This document shows, piece after piece, positions 52,106 to 61,639 of a stretch of DNA of 64,000 nt. The stretch spans positions 62,001 to 126,000 of the forward strand of contig NZ_JAEIOS010000015.1 of assembly GCF_016342265.1 (NCBI RefSeq), written 5' to 3'. Within the stretch, counting starts at the first letter, position 1. Each line of letters starts with the position of its first letter. Position numbers and translations under genes: made by a program. This stretch comes from Corynebacterium meridianum. Its GTDB lineage: Bacteria > Actinomycetota > Actinomycetes > Mycobacteriales > Mycobacteriaceae. Below the pieces are notes generated by a model. That model saw nothing but the letters and a program-made list of their open reading frames with translations. It had not been told where the DNA came from and ran no database searches.

Positions 52106-53260
52106 ATGGGCACAGAAGGATCGTACCCGGAAACTACCCGGTTCAACGCCTCGCTCGAGGGGCTGCGTGCCGTCGCCTCCATCGGGGTTCTGCTGACCCA
52201 CGTCGCCTTCCAGACCGGTCTGCCCCCCACGAGCTTCATCGGCGGGATACTCGGGCGGTTCGACTTCTTTGTCCCGGTCTTCTTCACGTTGTCGGCGTTC
52301 CTGCTTTGGCGACGCTACGGCCCCCGGGCCGGTCGGGAGGTCTCCTGGACCCGCTACCTGGCCAGCCGCCTGGGGCGAATCTTCCCCGCCTATCTCGTGG
52401 TTGTCGCCGCCGTGCTGATGCTCCTTCCCGACGCCTACCGCATTACCGGTGCCCAGCAGGTCGCGAACCTGACGATGGCCCAGATCTACGTCCCGGGTGG
52501 GCTCGCGCCGGGACTCACGCACCTGTGGTCCCTGTGCGTCGAGGTCGCGTTCTACGCCGCGCTGCCGCTGCTCGCGGTGGTGGCCGGTGCGCTGCCGGGA
52601 CGGGCCCGTATCCCCGTGATCGTTCTCGTCGCGGTGGTGAGCCTAGGGTGGGCCTGGCTGCCGTTCGTCGCCGCGTCCCCCGCGCCGGGCGTGGCCAACC
52701 TACAGATCCTCCCGCCCGCGTTCGCCTGCTGGTTCGCGGTCGGCATGATCGCCGCGGAGGTCGAGGGCCGACTCACGCCGCGGGTGCTCCGGATCCTGGG
52801 CAGCCGGCCGGTGTGGTGGGTGCTCGCCGTCGTCACGCTGTGGATCGCCGCTCAACCCTGGTACGGACCCGTCGGTCTCGTGCACCCGCAGCCGGGTGAG
52901 TTCGTGCTCCGCGTGCTGGCGGGCACCGTGTTCACCGCAGCTGCCGTCCTGCCGTACGCCCTTGCGCCCCGGGATGGGTTGCTGACCACCCCGGCGTTCC
53001 AGGCCCTCGGCCGGTGGTCCTACTCCATCTTCCTCGTGCACCTGCCGGTGCTCGAGCTGATGTTCCCGCTCACGGGCATCTCTCCGTTCACCGGGCACAC
53101 AGCGCTGATCGCGGTGCTGACCCTCGCGGTGACCGTCCCGGTGTCCGCCGCCTTGTACGTGCTCGTGGAGGAACCGGCGCGGGCGATGACGCGGCGGAAG
53201 ATTCGGGAAAACAAGGGAGTTGTCCGCAGGCTGTCCTCGAACACGCCACAGTATGAGTGA
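52106..53260 (+). CDS. Acyltransferase_3 family membrane protein (Rv0228-like)
   Basis: 384 residues with about ten helices. Family marks: LEGLRAVASIGVLLTHV with the catalytic His, FFVPVFFTLSAFLLWRRYGPR, YLASRLGRIFPAYLVVV, LWSLCVEVAFYAALPLL and a final FLVHLPVLEL helix. Such proteins O-acylate sugars or lipids at the membrane. In corynebacteria and mycobacteria the gene belongs to the Rv0224c-Rv0228 set. Divergent from the DUF3068 gene with 73 bases between; the start has only a weak ribosome binding site. Confidence 0.9.
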   Translation: MGTEGSYPETTRFNASLEGLRAVASIGVLLTHVAFQTGLPPTSFIGGILGRFDFFVPVFFTLSAFLLWRRYGPRAGREVSWTRYLASRLGRIFPAYLVVVAAVLMLLPDAYRITGAQQVANLTMAQIYVPGGLAPGLTHLWSLCVEVAFYAALPLLAVVAGALPGRARIPVIVLVAVVSLGWAWLPFVAASPAPGVANLQILPPAFACWFAVGMIAAEVEGRLTPRVLRILGSRPVWWVLAVVTLWIAAQPWYGPVGLVHPQPGEFVLRVLAGTVFTAAAVLPYALAPRDGLLTTPAFQALGRWSYSIFLVHLPVLELMFPLTGISPFTGHTALIAVLTLAVTVPVSAALYVLVEEPARAMTRRKIRENKGVVRRLSSNTPQYE

Positions 53261-53337
53261 TCTCCATCATCAAAATCTGCAGCTTATGCTCATTTTGACT
53301 AAAGTTGGCCGAGTGAGCCCCCGGGGGCGCGAAGATA

Positions 53338-53362
53338 AAACGCCTGACCGGGGGCGTTTGCG
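53338..53362 (+). terminator. Intrinsic terminator after the acyltransferase
   Basis: AAACGCC (53338-53344) pairs with GGCGTTT (53353-53359) around TGACCGGG. A second small CCCCCGGGGG hairpin lies just before it. Confidence 0.7.
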
Positions 53363-53423
53363 TGTGCTGAGGGCCACCAATGCCTGGCCAGTACCGGGCA
53401 TGTAGCTACGTTGATATCGTTAT

Positions 53424-54083
53424 GTGACGCCAAACTTGTCTTCTTCGGATGCGGAATCTCTCTTCAGGTCCGCAGGACCTGCACTGATGTCCACCTACGT
53501 GGGCGCAACTTCCGGAGATGTGTCACAGGCGGCGGATCTGTACGTGCGGAACATCGAGATGGCTCGGTGTGGTTCGGTCCGTTCTCCTACTTTGAGGTGG
53601 CGCTCCGCAACTCGGTCCATGATGTGCTCACCGGAGAATACGGTGAGCGGTGGTGGAACGACGGATCCCGAATCACCCCTCAGCTGTCCCAGCTCCGGGC
53701 AGCTGAATCGGGCGCGGAGAGATTTCGGCCGACGGCGCCCGGAAACAGCTCGCGAGATGACGGCCGGTGACTTCGTCGCCTCGACATCGATGGGACTCTG
53801 GGTCGGGTTGCTGCACAGGTCCAATGCGCAGCATCTCTGGCGTCCTGTTCTGCATCGGGCCTTCCCCGATGTCGATGTCACAGCCCTGACGAGAGGTGAG
53901 ATCTACGATGCGACTCTACGGCTCAAGGGATTGCGGAACCGGATGGCTCACCTTGAACCGATCTTCGGGATGAACCACATTGCGCTGTACGGGAACCTGA
54001 TTGATGTGCTGGCGTCGATCGATCAGGATGCGGCGAACTTCACGCGACGTGCATTTCCATCCCCGCCACCAGTGCGCCCATGA
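53424..54083 (+). pseudogene. Abi-like protein gene with two frame breaks
   Basis: The N-terminal part (GTG 53424; SSSDAESLFRSAGPALMSTY) and C-terminal part (ASTSMGLWVGLLHRSNAQHL and RLKGLRNRMAHLEPIF) are in one frame. The middle part (WFGPFSYFEVALRNSVHDVL, GERWWNDG) is in another. Breaks lie near 53550-53565 and near 53697-53712 (a GGG run). Together these pieces match the Abi/Abi-like family, whose RNRxAHxEP end is typical and which is linked to phage abortive infection. It is an insertion between the acyltransferase and aftD. Decayed, or hit by sequencing errors. Confidence 0.7.
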
Positions 54084-54108
54084 ACGGCGTTCCGGTCCGG
54101 AGAGTGGT

Positions 54109-57100
54109 TCAGCTGTGCTCCTTGGCCGCCGACACCACGGCCGCCACCGATGCCAGGGCCGCGAGCCCAACGAAGGGCACGTCACCGGCGTAGCCGCCCT
54201 GTGGCCAGGGGGCGTGGGCGAGCCACATCCCGGCCAGGGCCATCCCGCCACCGGCGAGAACGGACGGTCGGATCAGGGTGTACCGCACCACCACCCATGT
54301 CACCATCCCGAGGGCGAGCCCGGCCCAACCACCGACCAGCCACAGGGCGACCGCGCCCCCGAATATGAGTGGCACGCCGGCCCGATCCGCGTCTGCGCCA
54401 GCGTCCGGTGCGGAGCTCGTACGCCCGCGGAGCACCGCGAGCACGCACAGAACCACGGCGCAGAGCCACGCCACGCCGCCGCTGATGAGCCCCGCCCGGT
54501 AGGGGGTGTCACCGGCGAAGTGCAGCTCCACGGCACCTCCGACCCCGGCCGGGACACGGAACGATCGCGTCGCGGCGTCGATCACGCCCGCGTCCACCGC
54601 TGTACCGCCGACGGTGGCGGTGAGACCGTCGAGCGCGGCCCGCCCGGTGACGAGCAGCCGGTCGGTGTCCGACGGTGCGAGATCACGTCCCACGGCGGTC
54701 GGCGCGGTCCCGCCGGTGAATTCCTCATCGGTGAGCAGCACCCATTCCTGTCGGGTGCGCAGATGGTGGTCACCGGCGTCGAGCTGTACCGTTCCGCACG
54801 ACACAAACCCGTCATCGATCCGCGTACTGCGTTCCTGCGACTGATCGGCGAGCGTGATCCCGTGGTTGGGATCCTCGTTGACCGGGCGAGGGTTCCGGCA
54901 GTCGGGGGAGTCGAGCCGCACGGTCATGTCCCGGGGCACGGTGAACGTGCGATCGAGGACATCCTCGCCGGTGGTGATCCGCTGAAGTAGGAACTGCCGC
55001 ACGCCCGGTGACGTGTCCGGCACCGTGACCGTCCGGTGAACGGGATATCCGTCGAGTTCGATCCGGGCGATGCCCGCCCGATCCCGCGACCTGCCGAGGG
55101 TCACCCGGACGGTGTCGGTCGGGCCCCCGGGCACGCGGATGCGTGTGGCCTCGTCGGCCACCAGACGGGCATCGACGCCGGCATCGCCGGCGGTGACGGT
55201 CACATCCAGATCGTCGCCGGTGGCGGTGATCCGCAGTACAGGTTCGGATACCTGCAGGTCGGTAGTGATCTCGATCCATTCGCCCGCCTGTCTGCCCGGG
55301 GTCGGGTACCAGGCGGTGGTGGGGTCACCGTCGACGGCGGCCGTGACCGACGCCCCCGGTGCCGCGCCGCCGAAGCTCGTGGCGTCCGACGCGGACGATG
55401 AGGCCCGCACGGTACCGCCCTGCTCGGTGACGCGGGTCAACGGTCCGGCCGAGGGGTAGTCCGCCACCGGGTTGCGCACGTCCGCCCCCTCGGCCGGATC
55501 GGCGAGCGGAGCGGAGACCGCGTCCCGCACCGTGCCGTAGTTGCGGGCGACCAGCTGCGGGGTGTCGGTGACGATCTCGGCGTCACCGTCGACGAGGGTG
55601 CGTGCGGCGGGGCCGGTGAGGGCGTCGAGAAGCGCGAGGGACTCCCCGCCCCCGGCGACGCGGATGGGTGCATCCGTGGTCGTGGTCATGTGCAGGCCGG
55701 GATCGACCTCGAATACGGTGACCGGCCCGAATTCGTGTACCGCGGCGCCACTGTCCCGGAGGCGGTCCAGCAGGTCACCGGCCGGGGCTCCGGGCAGATC
55801 ATCGCGGACCACGATCATCCCGACCCCCAGTCTGCGGACGGCGCGGACCGCGTCCGCGGGGTCGACGGTCGGGGAATTCAGGACCGCATCGACACCGTCG
55901 AGACCACGGATCGCCTCCGGCGGTACGAGGGGCACCGCATCCCGCACGACCCACGGGACATCCAGCAGCGGTTGCAGGGGTTCGTCGCGGGTCCAGCCCC
56001 AGTCCTGTCTGGCGAAGGACGTGGACGGGAGGATCAGTGTCCGGGTGTCCCGCGCGTGGGCGTTCAGCCAGTCCGCGGTCTCCCGCCAGTGGGCGGGCAC
56101 CTCATCCCAGCCGCCCCTGGGGGCCAGCCTGCCGCTGAGGGCCGGTGCGCACGCCCCGAGTGCGATGAGCGCGACGAGGACGGCGGCCGCGTGTCGGCGG
56201 CCCGGATCCAGCAGCTGCGCGCGTGTCGACGGCATCGGCAGCGCCCGCCCGAGTGCAGCGAACCCGACGAGCAGCGGGATCCGGACAACCGGATCGAACT
56301 TGTGGATGTTGCGCAGTGCCGCGCCGGGGCCGTCGAGGAACCCACGGACCTCGGGGCCGAGCGGTCCGTGCGCCGCCCCCAGAATCACCACCCCCGTGAG
56401 CAGCATGCCGATCCAGAGACCGCGTCGTGGGATGGGGTGGCAGAGCCCCACGAGGCCCAGCCCGGTGACGCCGGCGGTGAACAGGACGAACACCGGTGAG
56501 GTCGCCAGGAGATTTCCGGCCACCCGTTCGGTGTCGACGAACGGGGCCCAACTCGTCGTTCCCCGCAGCATCTCCGTGGGATTCAGCCACCGGGTGGTCA
56601 CGTAGGCGTTCTCGATGAAATCCGTGAAGGGGGGAGCGTGGTGGCCGAGCACGAGCAACGGGACGATCCACCACGCCGAAACCCCGGCGCAGCCGATGAG
56701 CCAGAGCACACCGAACCGGACCACGCCGGGTCGGCGGTGCAGCACACACCAGGCGAGGGCGAGCCCGCCGGGGACGCACGCCGCGAGGGTCGCCGTGGCG
56801 TTGACGGCTCCCAGACAGGCCACCGCGAGGACCGAAGCCGCGATCCGCGATCCGGTCAAACGCCCGGCGACCAGTGGCACGAGGATCCAGGGGGCGAGTG
56901 CGACCGGCCAGGCCTCGGAGGAGATTGCACCGAGGGTCGTCAGCATCCGCGGGGACAGTGCGTAGAGGACAGCTGCGATCACCCGGAACGGCGGGTTGCC
57001 CACGTCGAGCACCCGGACGAGCCGGAGGAATCCCGAATAGCCCACCCCGAGGACCACGGTCCACCAGAGTCGCTGTGCGATCCAGTCGGGGAGCGGATCC

Positions 57101-57330
57101 GTCACCAGGTGGAACAGGCCCTGGGGGAAGAGATAGCCGTAGGCCTGGTTCTGCAGCTGCCCCAGCGGGAAGATGTCCGACCAGGCTGCGGTGGCGCGGG
57201 CGAGGAACGCAGCCGGATCGACGGCGAGGTCGTGTTTGGTGTCGGCTACGGTCAGGCCCGGGGACTGCAGGAAGGCGAGGACGCCAAGCAGGAACCAGCC
57301 GAGGAGATGAGTGCGGGCCGCGGTACGCAC
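54109..57330 (-). CDS. aftD: Arabinofuranosyltransferase AftD-type (GT-C, DUF3367)
   Basis: 1073 residues. The N-terminal half is a GT-C membrane domain with about eleven helices and the hallmark ADTKHDLAVDPAAFLARA in the first periplasmic loop, where the Asp residues are catalytic. The middle contains a soluble carbohydrate-binding part (about 600-780, discoidin-like, AAVDGDPTTAWYPTPGRQ), and the C-terminus has four more helices. AftD adds alpha-1,3 arabinofuranose in arabinogalactan and lipoarabinomannan. GTG start, 3 bases after the DUF2613 stop. The mycobacterial protein is longer (about 1400 residues); corynebacterial ones are near this size. Confidence 0.92.
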   Translation of the reverse strand: MRTAARTHLLGWFLLGVLAFLQSPGLTVADTKHDLAVDPAAFLARATAAWSDIFPLGQLQNQAYGYLFPQGLFHLVTDPLPDWIAQRLWWTVVLGVGYSGFLRLVRVLDVGNPPFRVIAAVLYALSPRMLTTLGAISSEAWPVALAPWILVPLVAGRLTGSRIAASVLAVACLGAVNATATLAACVPGGLALAWCVLHRRPGVVRFGVLWLIGCAGVSAWWIVPLLVLGHHAPPFTDFIENAYVTTRWLNPTEMLRGTTSWAPFVDTERVAGNLLATSPVFVLFTAGVTGLGLVGLCHPIPRRGLWIGMLLTGVVILGAAHGPLGPEVRGFLDGPGAALRNIHKFDPVVRIPLLVGFAALGRALPMPSTRAQLLDPGRRHAAAVLVALIALGACAPALSGRLAPRGGWDEVPAHWRETADWLNAHARDTRTLILPSTSFARQDWGWTRDEPLQPLLDVPWVVRDAVPLVPPEAIRGLDGVDAVLNSPTVDPADAVRAVRRLGVGMIVVRDDLPGAPAGDLLDRLRDSGAAVHEFGPVTVFEVDPGLHMTTTTDAPIRVAGGGESLALLDALTGPAARTLVDGDAEIVTDTPQLVARNYGTVRDAVSAPLADPAEGADVRNPVADYPSAGPLTRVTEQGGTVRASSSASDATSFGGAAPGASVTAAVDGDPTTAWYPTPGRQAGEWIEITTDLQVSEPVLRITATGDDLDVTVTAGDAGVDARLVADEATRIRVPGGPTDTVRVTLGRSRDRAGIARIELDGYPVHRTVTVPDTSPGVRQFLLQRITTGEDVLDRTFTVPRDMTVRLDSPDCRNPRPVNEDPNHGITLADQSQERSTRIDDGFVSCGTVQLDAGDHHLRTRQEWVLLTDEEFTGGTAPTAVGRDLAPSDTDRLLVTGRAALDGLTATVGGTAVDAGVIDAATRSFRVPAGVGGAVELHFAGDTPYRAGLISGGVAWLCAVVLCVLAVLRGRTSSAPDAGADADRAGVPLIFGGAVALWLVGGWAGLALGMVTWVVVRYTLIRPSVLAGGGMALAGMWLAHAPWPQGGYAGDVPFVGLAALASVAAVVSAAKEHS

Positions 57331-57333
57331 GCG

Positions 57334-57531
57334 TTACTCGCGGGTGCCGTACTCCGCACCGCCGAGGAGAGCCTCATCGCTGCTGATGATCTGGTCCTGC
57401 GGGATCTGGTCCTGTCCGGAGAGCTTCGCCACACCGATGACGGCGACGCCGCCGAGGATCACGCCGACGACGACGCTGGCCACCGCCGGACCGAGGGTGC
57501 GCCGCGTGTCGGAGTCTGATTCAAATGCCAT
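57334..57531 (-). CDS. DUF2613 small membrane protein
   Basis: 65 residues. One transmembrane helix (LGPAVASVVVGVILGGVAVIGVAKL) with a charged N-terminus and a polar tail. The sequence and place directly before aftD fit DUF2613, recalled as Rv0236A next to Rv0236c in mycobacteria. It may be an accessory subunit of AftD, given a 3-base gap and shared transcript (inference). Confidence 0.85.
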   Translation of the reverse strand: MAFESDSDTRRTLGPAVASVVVGVILGGVAVIGVAKLSGQDQIPQDQIISSDEALLGGAEYGTRE

Positions 57532-57601
57532 GGGTGGTTACTGCCGTGATCTCTCGTGGGGTGGGCCGGGATGTGTCGGAGACAAAAGCAGAGACTACCA
57601 G

Positions 57602-58087
57602 CTAATCGTCCTTCTCCTCCAACGGAGGAACGATGAATACCGGTAGCCCCGCGTGGTGCAGAACGTTGTCGGCCGTCGAGGACTGCAACAGCGAACGGAA
57701 GCCGGTGTTTCCCCGCGTGCCGGTGACGATCACATCGGGGCGGAGCTGTTCGGCGGCGTCGACGATGGCCGACCAGATCGCCCCCGTCGACTCGACGAGG
57801 TGCGCGTGGGCGATGAGGCCCAGGGATTCCGCGATCTCCGCGCCCTCGCGGCAGATGGCCAACGCCTCATCGTGTGCCGGATCGCCGTCATCGTCCGCGT
57901 TCCAGTCCACGACGGAGACACCGGGTGCACCCGCTGCGCGGGCGGCCTGCCGTTGCATCGGTTCCCACGCGGTGATGATCTGCACGTGCCGGGGTGAGAG
58001 CAGCTCCGCGGCGTAGGTCAGCGCCCGTCGGGCCTCATCTGATCCGTCGTAGGCGATGAGCATGGTGGTCGGGTCGGACTCCGGCAT
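57602..58087 (-). CDS. Universal stress protein (UspA family)
   Basis: 161 residues, a single Usp domain. It begins MLIAYDGSDEARRALTYAAELL and carries the ATP-binding motif GTRGNTGFRSLLQSSTADNVLHHAGLPVFIVP near the C-terminus (G-2x-G-9x-G-S/T type). The ATG at 58087 has GAGGAG upstream; a longer frame is not supported. Role in stress or nucleotide sensing is generic for the family. Alone between DUF2613 and the divergent lpqI-like gene. Confidence 0.92.
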   Translation of the reverse strand: MPESDPTTMLIAYDGSDEARRALTYAAELLSPRHVQIITAWEPMQRQAARAAGAPGVSVVDWNADDDGDPAHDEALAICREGAEIAESLGLIAHAHLVESTGAIWSAIVDAAEQLRPDVIVTGTRGNTGFRSLLQSSTADNVLHHAGLPVFIVPPLEEKDD

Positions 58088-58271
58088 GGCTGGTGCTCCT
58101 CGGGTCGGCTGTGGGTACGTGGGATCGGGTGGGTCACCGCGGTCCGTGGCCCACAATCCTAGTCGGGTGGGTACGGTTGTCGATCGGAGTGAGGTTCGCG
58201 TCACGGGTCGGACTCCGGCACACTGTGAGCACACAGTGGGGACGGAAACACGGTGAAGGAGGGGCACGCTG

Positions 58272-59504
58272 ATGTTGTGCGAAGCCTTGATCCTGCGCTG
58301 TGTCCGCAGCGGGGCCACGATCGCGGTCGGGGGTGCCGTGCTGGCACTGTCCGCGTGTACGGCGGCCACCGTCGTCCCCGGGCCGGCCCCGGAACCTACC
58401 GCGCACCGCCACGTGGAGACCGGCGAGTTCCACGGTCCGCCCGTGCCTCCCGTGGTTGAGCTGCCCCCGGCCCCGGTCCCGGATCCGTTGGCCCAGGCCC
58501 GGGCCAATCTTCCCGCGACGCAGCGGGAGAAGGTCGCTTCACTGATGACGGTCGGGGTCCGGGACTACGACGACGCACTGTTCGCGCTCCAGCAGGGGGC
58601 CGGGGGGATCTTCATCGGTTCCTGGACCGACCCCGCGCTGCTCACCGGAACGGACCGGAACATCGGCACGCTCCGGGAGGCGGTCGGTCGACCGTTCGCC
58701 GTCAGCATTGACGCGGAGGGTGGCCGGGTGGTGCGCCAGCCCGACATCTTCGGGCGATTCCCCGCGCCCCGGACCATGGCGGAGACCATGACCCCGGAAC
58801 AGGTCCGGGCACTCGCCGCGGAGCTGGGGGCGAAACTCGCGGGCGTGGGGGTCACCGTCGACTTCGCACCCGTTCTGGACACCAGCGGTGCGCCCGCCGG
58901 CGCCGTGATCGGGGACCGGAGTTTCTCCCCCGATCCCGAGCGGGCGGCGCGGTACGCCGCCGCCTTCGCGGACGGACTCCGGGAGGCGGGGATAACGCCC
59001 GTGTTCAAGCATTTCCCGGGCCACGGCCGCGCGACGGGGGACAGCCACTACGACCAGGTGCTCACCCCGGAGTTCGAACAGCTCAGGGAACTGGATCTCA
59101 AGCCCTACGGGCCGGTACTGGATTCCTCGCCGGGTGCGGTGATGGTCGGGCACATGATCGTCCCCGGGCTGGGGGAGGAGGGACTGCCCGCGACTCTCAA
59201 TCCGGCCGTCTACGAGCTGCTGCGCAGTGGTGACTATCCGGGCGGGAAACCATTCACCGGGGTGATCTACACCGACGACCTCTCCGGAATGAAGGCGGTG
59301 AGCAACAGGATGAATGCCCCGCAGGCCGTTCTCGCCTCACTGCGGGCCGGGGCGGATATCGCGTTGTGGATATCCGCCGACGATCTGGTCGCCGCGGTCG
59401 ACACCGTCGATCGTGCGGTCACCGACGGGGGGTTCCCGGTGGAGCAGCTGGAGGCGTCAGCGCTCCGTGTTCAGGTGCAGAACCTCGGTCCCTCTGACGG
59501 TTGA
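58272..59504 (+). CDS. lpqI: GH3 beta-N-acetylglucosaminidase lipoprotein (LpqI/NagZ type)
   Basis: 410 residues. A lipoprotein signal with lipobox LSAC (Cys29) and Pro-rich linker precede a glycoside hydrolase family 3 domain. GGIFIGSW, SIDAEGGRVVRQ, the NagZ motif KHFPGHGRATGDSH with the His-Asp dyad, and the nucleophile Asp in YTDDLSGMKAV are present. It recycles muropeptide sugars at the cell surface. AAGGAGGGG precedes the ATG. In mycobacteria LpqI (recalled as Rv0237) follows aftD, as here, so the conserved block extends to this point. Confidence 0.93.
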   Translation: MLCEALILRCVRSGATIAVGGAVLALSACTAATVVPGPAPEPTAHRHVETGEFHGPPVPPVVELPPAPVPDPLAQARANLPATQREKVASLMTVGVRDYDDALFALQQGAGGIFIGSWTDPALLTGTDRNIGTLREAVGRPFAVSIDAEGGRVVRQPDIFGRFPAPRTMAETMTPEQVRALAAELGAKLAGVGVTVDFAPVLDTSGAPAGAVIGDRSFSPDPERAARYAAAFADGLREAGITPVFKHFPGHGRATGDSHYDQVLTPEFEQLRELDLKPYGPVLDSSPGAVMVGHMIVPGLGEEGLPATLNPAVYELLRSGDYPGGKPFTGVIYTDDLSGMKAVSNRMNAPQAVLASLRAGADIALWISADDLVAAVDTVDRAVTDGGFPVEQLEASALRVQVQNLGPSDG

Positions 59505-59591
59505 GAAAACAGTGCATCACGACCGCGTAACGGAAACGTAACGGGGATGTCTCGGCCTCTGTCTGGGGTCGCAGTGCCGTCAGCTGGTGGA

Positions 59592-59597
59592 TAGTGT
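59592..59597 (+). promoter_or_regulatory. -10 box of the vanW-type gene
   Basis: TAGTGT lies 7 bases before the GTG at 59605, which is the spacing for a leaderless transcript in this group. Confidence 0.45.
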
Positions 59598-59604
59598 GAG
59601 CGTT

Positions 59605-61320
59605 GTGCATTCCGCTGATCCCGATACCCCAGCCCCCGCCGCAGATTCATCTTCCGGCCGCCGGACAGGGGCCATCGTCCTCGGTGCCGTCCTCGGTGCC
59701 CTCGTCCTCCTCATCGCCGTCTACGGTGCCGACTATCTCCTGAGCAAGGGCAAGGTCCCGCGCGGTGTGACCGTGGCCGGTGTACCCATCGGGGGAATGA
59801 CCCCGCAGGACGCGGAGCTGCGCCTCGCCGAGGAGCTCGACGACTCACTCGCCGCGCCTGTGACGGTGACCGCCGGTGCCGCCGAATCGACGCTGGATCC
59901 CGTGGCCGCCGGCCTGCATCCGAACTGGCGGGCTACGGTCGCGGAGGCGGGGGAGCCGCCCCTCAACCCGATCGACCGGATCCGTGGCCTCGTCGGAGAG
60001 CGCGAGGTGGGCATCGTCAGCGACGTGGATGATGCCGCACTCACGCCCGAGATCGACCGACTCACCACCGAACTCGCGATCCCACCGACGGAGGGCGGAG
60101 TGTCCATCGACGCCGGCGAGATCCGGGTGACACAGCCGGCAGCCGGACAGAACGTCGAACCGGAGGAACTCCGGGAACAGGTCGCGGCGGACTGGCTGAA
60201 CCCCGACGGTGTCCACGTCGCCGCGAACCAGGTCGATCCCGTCATCGGTGTGAAGGCGGTGTCCACGGTCGCCGACGGTCCCGCCATGAAGGCGGTGTCC
60301 GGTCCCGTCATCGCCCACGGCGTCGATGGCGTGGACGGTGTCATCCCCGTCGATCGGATGGGCGAGGTGGTCACCTTCCGGCCGGAGGGTACGGCGCTAC
60401 GCACCGACGTCGACGTCGATGCGGCCCGGGACATCCTGATGGAGAACCTCGCCGGCACAGAGGTGCCGATGAAGAACGCCCGGATCACCTTCACCGGGGG
60501 ATCCCGCACGGTGACACCGCACTCCGACGGTCGCGCCGTCGACAGGGAAGCCCTCGTCACCGGACTCCGGGACCGCATCACGGGTACCGAACCGAAGGAG
60601 TTCGACGTCGCCTACACCGATGAGCCGGCGGGTTTCACCACTGCCGACGCGGAGAAGGCCACTTTCGATGAGACCGTCAGCGAGTTCACCACGGCCGGGT
60701 TCTCCTACGCGTCCGGCGTGAACATCCGCCGCGTCGCCGAGATGGTTGATGGTGCGGTTGTGGCGCCCGGCCAGGTGTTCTCCCTGAACGGCTACACGGG
60801 GCCACGGGGCACCGCCCAGGGATTCGTGGAATCGGGCATCATCCTGAACGGGCACGCCGACACGGCGGTCGGCGGCGGGATCAGCCAGTTCGCGACGACG
60901 CTCTACAACGCGGCGTACTTCGCGGGCTTCGACGACGTCGCGCACACTCCCCACAGCTACTACATCTCACGGTATCCGGCAGGTCGGGAGGCGACCGTGT
61001 TCGAGGGGCTGATCGACCTGCAGTTCCGGAACAATTCCCCCTACCCCGTCATGATCAACACGAGTACCGGGGACAATTCGATCACGGTGCGGATGACCGG
61101 GGTCAAGACGGTCGAGGTGGAATCCGTGCCGGGTGGTCGGTGGGCCGAGACTCCGCCGACTCGGATCACGCTCACCGACGACAGCTGTGTCCCCTCGTCT
61201 GGCGCTCCCGGGTTCACCACCTCGGACACCCGGATCATCCGGGATCTGAACGGTACCGAGATCGACCGGCAGACACGGACGACCGTCTACGATCCCTCGC
61301 CGATCATCCGGTGCGGCTGA
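59605..61320 (+). CDS. VanW-family protein with peptidoglycan-binding-type repeats
   Basis: About 571 residues. One N-terminal helix (GAIVLGAVLGALVLLIAVYGADYLL) anchors a long extracellular part. It has two YoaR-like (PG_binding_4) repeats with VPRGVTVAGVPIGGMTPQDAE, and a VanW domain with VAPGQVFSLNGYTGPRGTAQGF and TAVGGGISQFATTLYNAAYFAG. VanW proteins occur near resistance and wall genes, but their function is not settled. The frame is open from GTG 59587; I favour GTG 59605 because TAGTGT lies 7 bases before it. Convergent with the small XRE gene. Confidence 0.87.
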   Translation: MHSADPDTPAPAADSSSGRRTGAIVLGAVLGALVLLIAVYGADYLLSKGKVPRGVTVAGVPIGGMTPQDAELRLAEELDDSLAAPVTVTAGAAESTLDPVAAGLHPNWRATVAEAGEPPLNPIDRIRGLVGEREVGIVSDVDDAALTPEIDRLTTELAIPPTEGGVSIDAGEIRVTQPAAGQNVEPEELREQVAADWLNPDGVHVAANQVDPVIGVKAVSTVADGPAMKAVSGPVIAHGVDGVDGVIPVDRMGEVVTFRPEGTALRTDVDVDAARDILMENLAGTEVPMKNARITFTGGSRTVTPHSDGRAVDREALVTGLRDRITGTEPKEFDVAYTDEPAGFTTADAEKATFDETVSEFTTAGFSYASGVNIRRVAEMVDGAVVAPGQVFSLNGYTGPRGTAQGFVESGIILNGHADTAVGGGISQFATTLYNAAYFAGFDDVAHTPHSYYISRYPAGREATVFEGLIDLQFRNNSPYPVMINTSTGDNSITVRMTGVKTVEVESVPGGRWAETPPTRITLTDDSCVPSSGAPGFTTSDTRIIRDLNGTEIDRQTRTTVYDPSPIIRCG

Positions 61321-61327
61321 TCTCGGG

Positions 61328-61594
61328 TCAGCCGGGCTGCCGGCCGCTGGTGAGCAGGAAGGCCTGGCTGAACACCTCGTCGGCCGAGAGCTCGAGCGCG
61401 GCGCAGATGCTGTGGAACTCGTCGAGCGACATCGACCGCTTGCCTCGGAGATAGAGGCTGATCTGGCTGGTGGAGATGCTGACCCGTTTGCCGAGTTCGG
61501 CCTGGGTCACCTGGCGTCTGGCGAGTGCTTCGCGCAATTTGGCGGCGATCTCCATGCCCAGTGCGGCGGGGCGGCTTCGCGGTTGACTAGACAT
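61328..61594 (-). CDS. Small XRE-family regulator
   Basis: 88 residues with one helix-turn-helix domain: LGMEIAAKLREALARRQVTQ, AELGKRVSISTSQISLYLRG and MSLDEFHSICAALEL. ATG at 61594; a TACT-type -10 lies just upstream on the minus strand (GATACTCGGTGCT then ATG), so the message may be leaderless. It stops 7 bases after the vanW-type stop. It lies at the edge of the gene-poor, AT-richer stretch that follows, and may regulate itself only. Confidence 0.85.
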   Translation of the reverse strand: MSSQPRSRPAALGMEIAAKLREALARRQVTQAELGKRVSISTSQISLYLRGKRSMSLDEFHSICAALELSADEVFSQAFLLTSGRQPG

Positions 61595-61639
61595 AGCACC
61601 GAGTATCACACATGACGCAACAGTTTTTGGCTGCAATTG

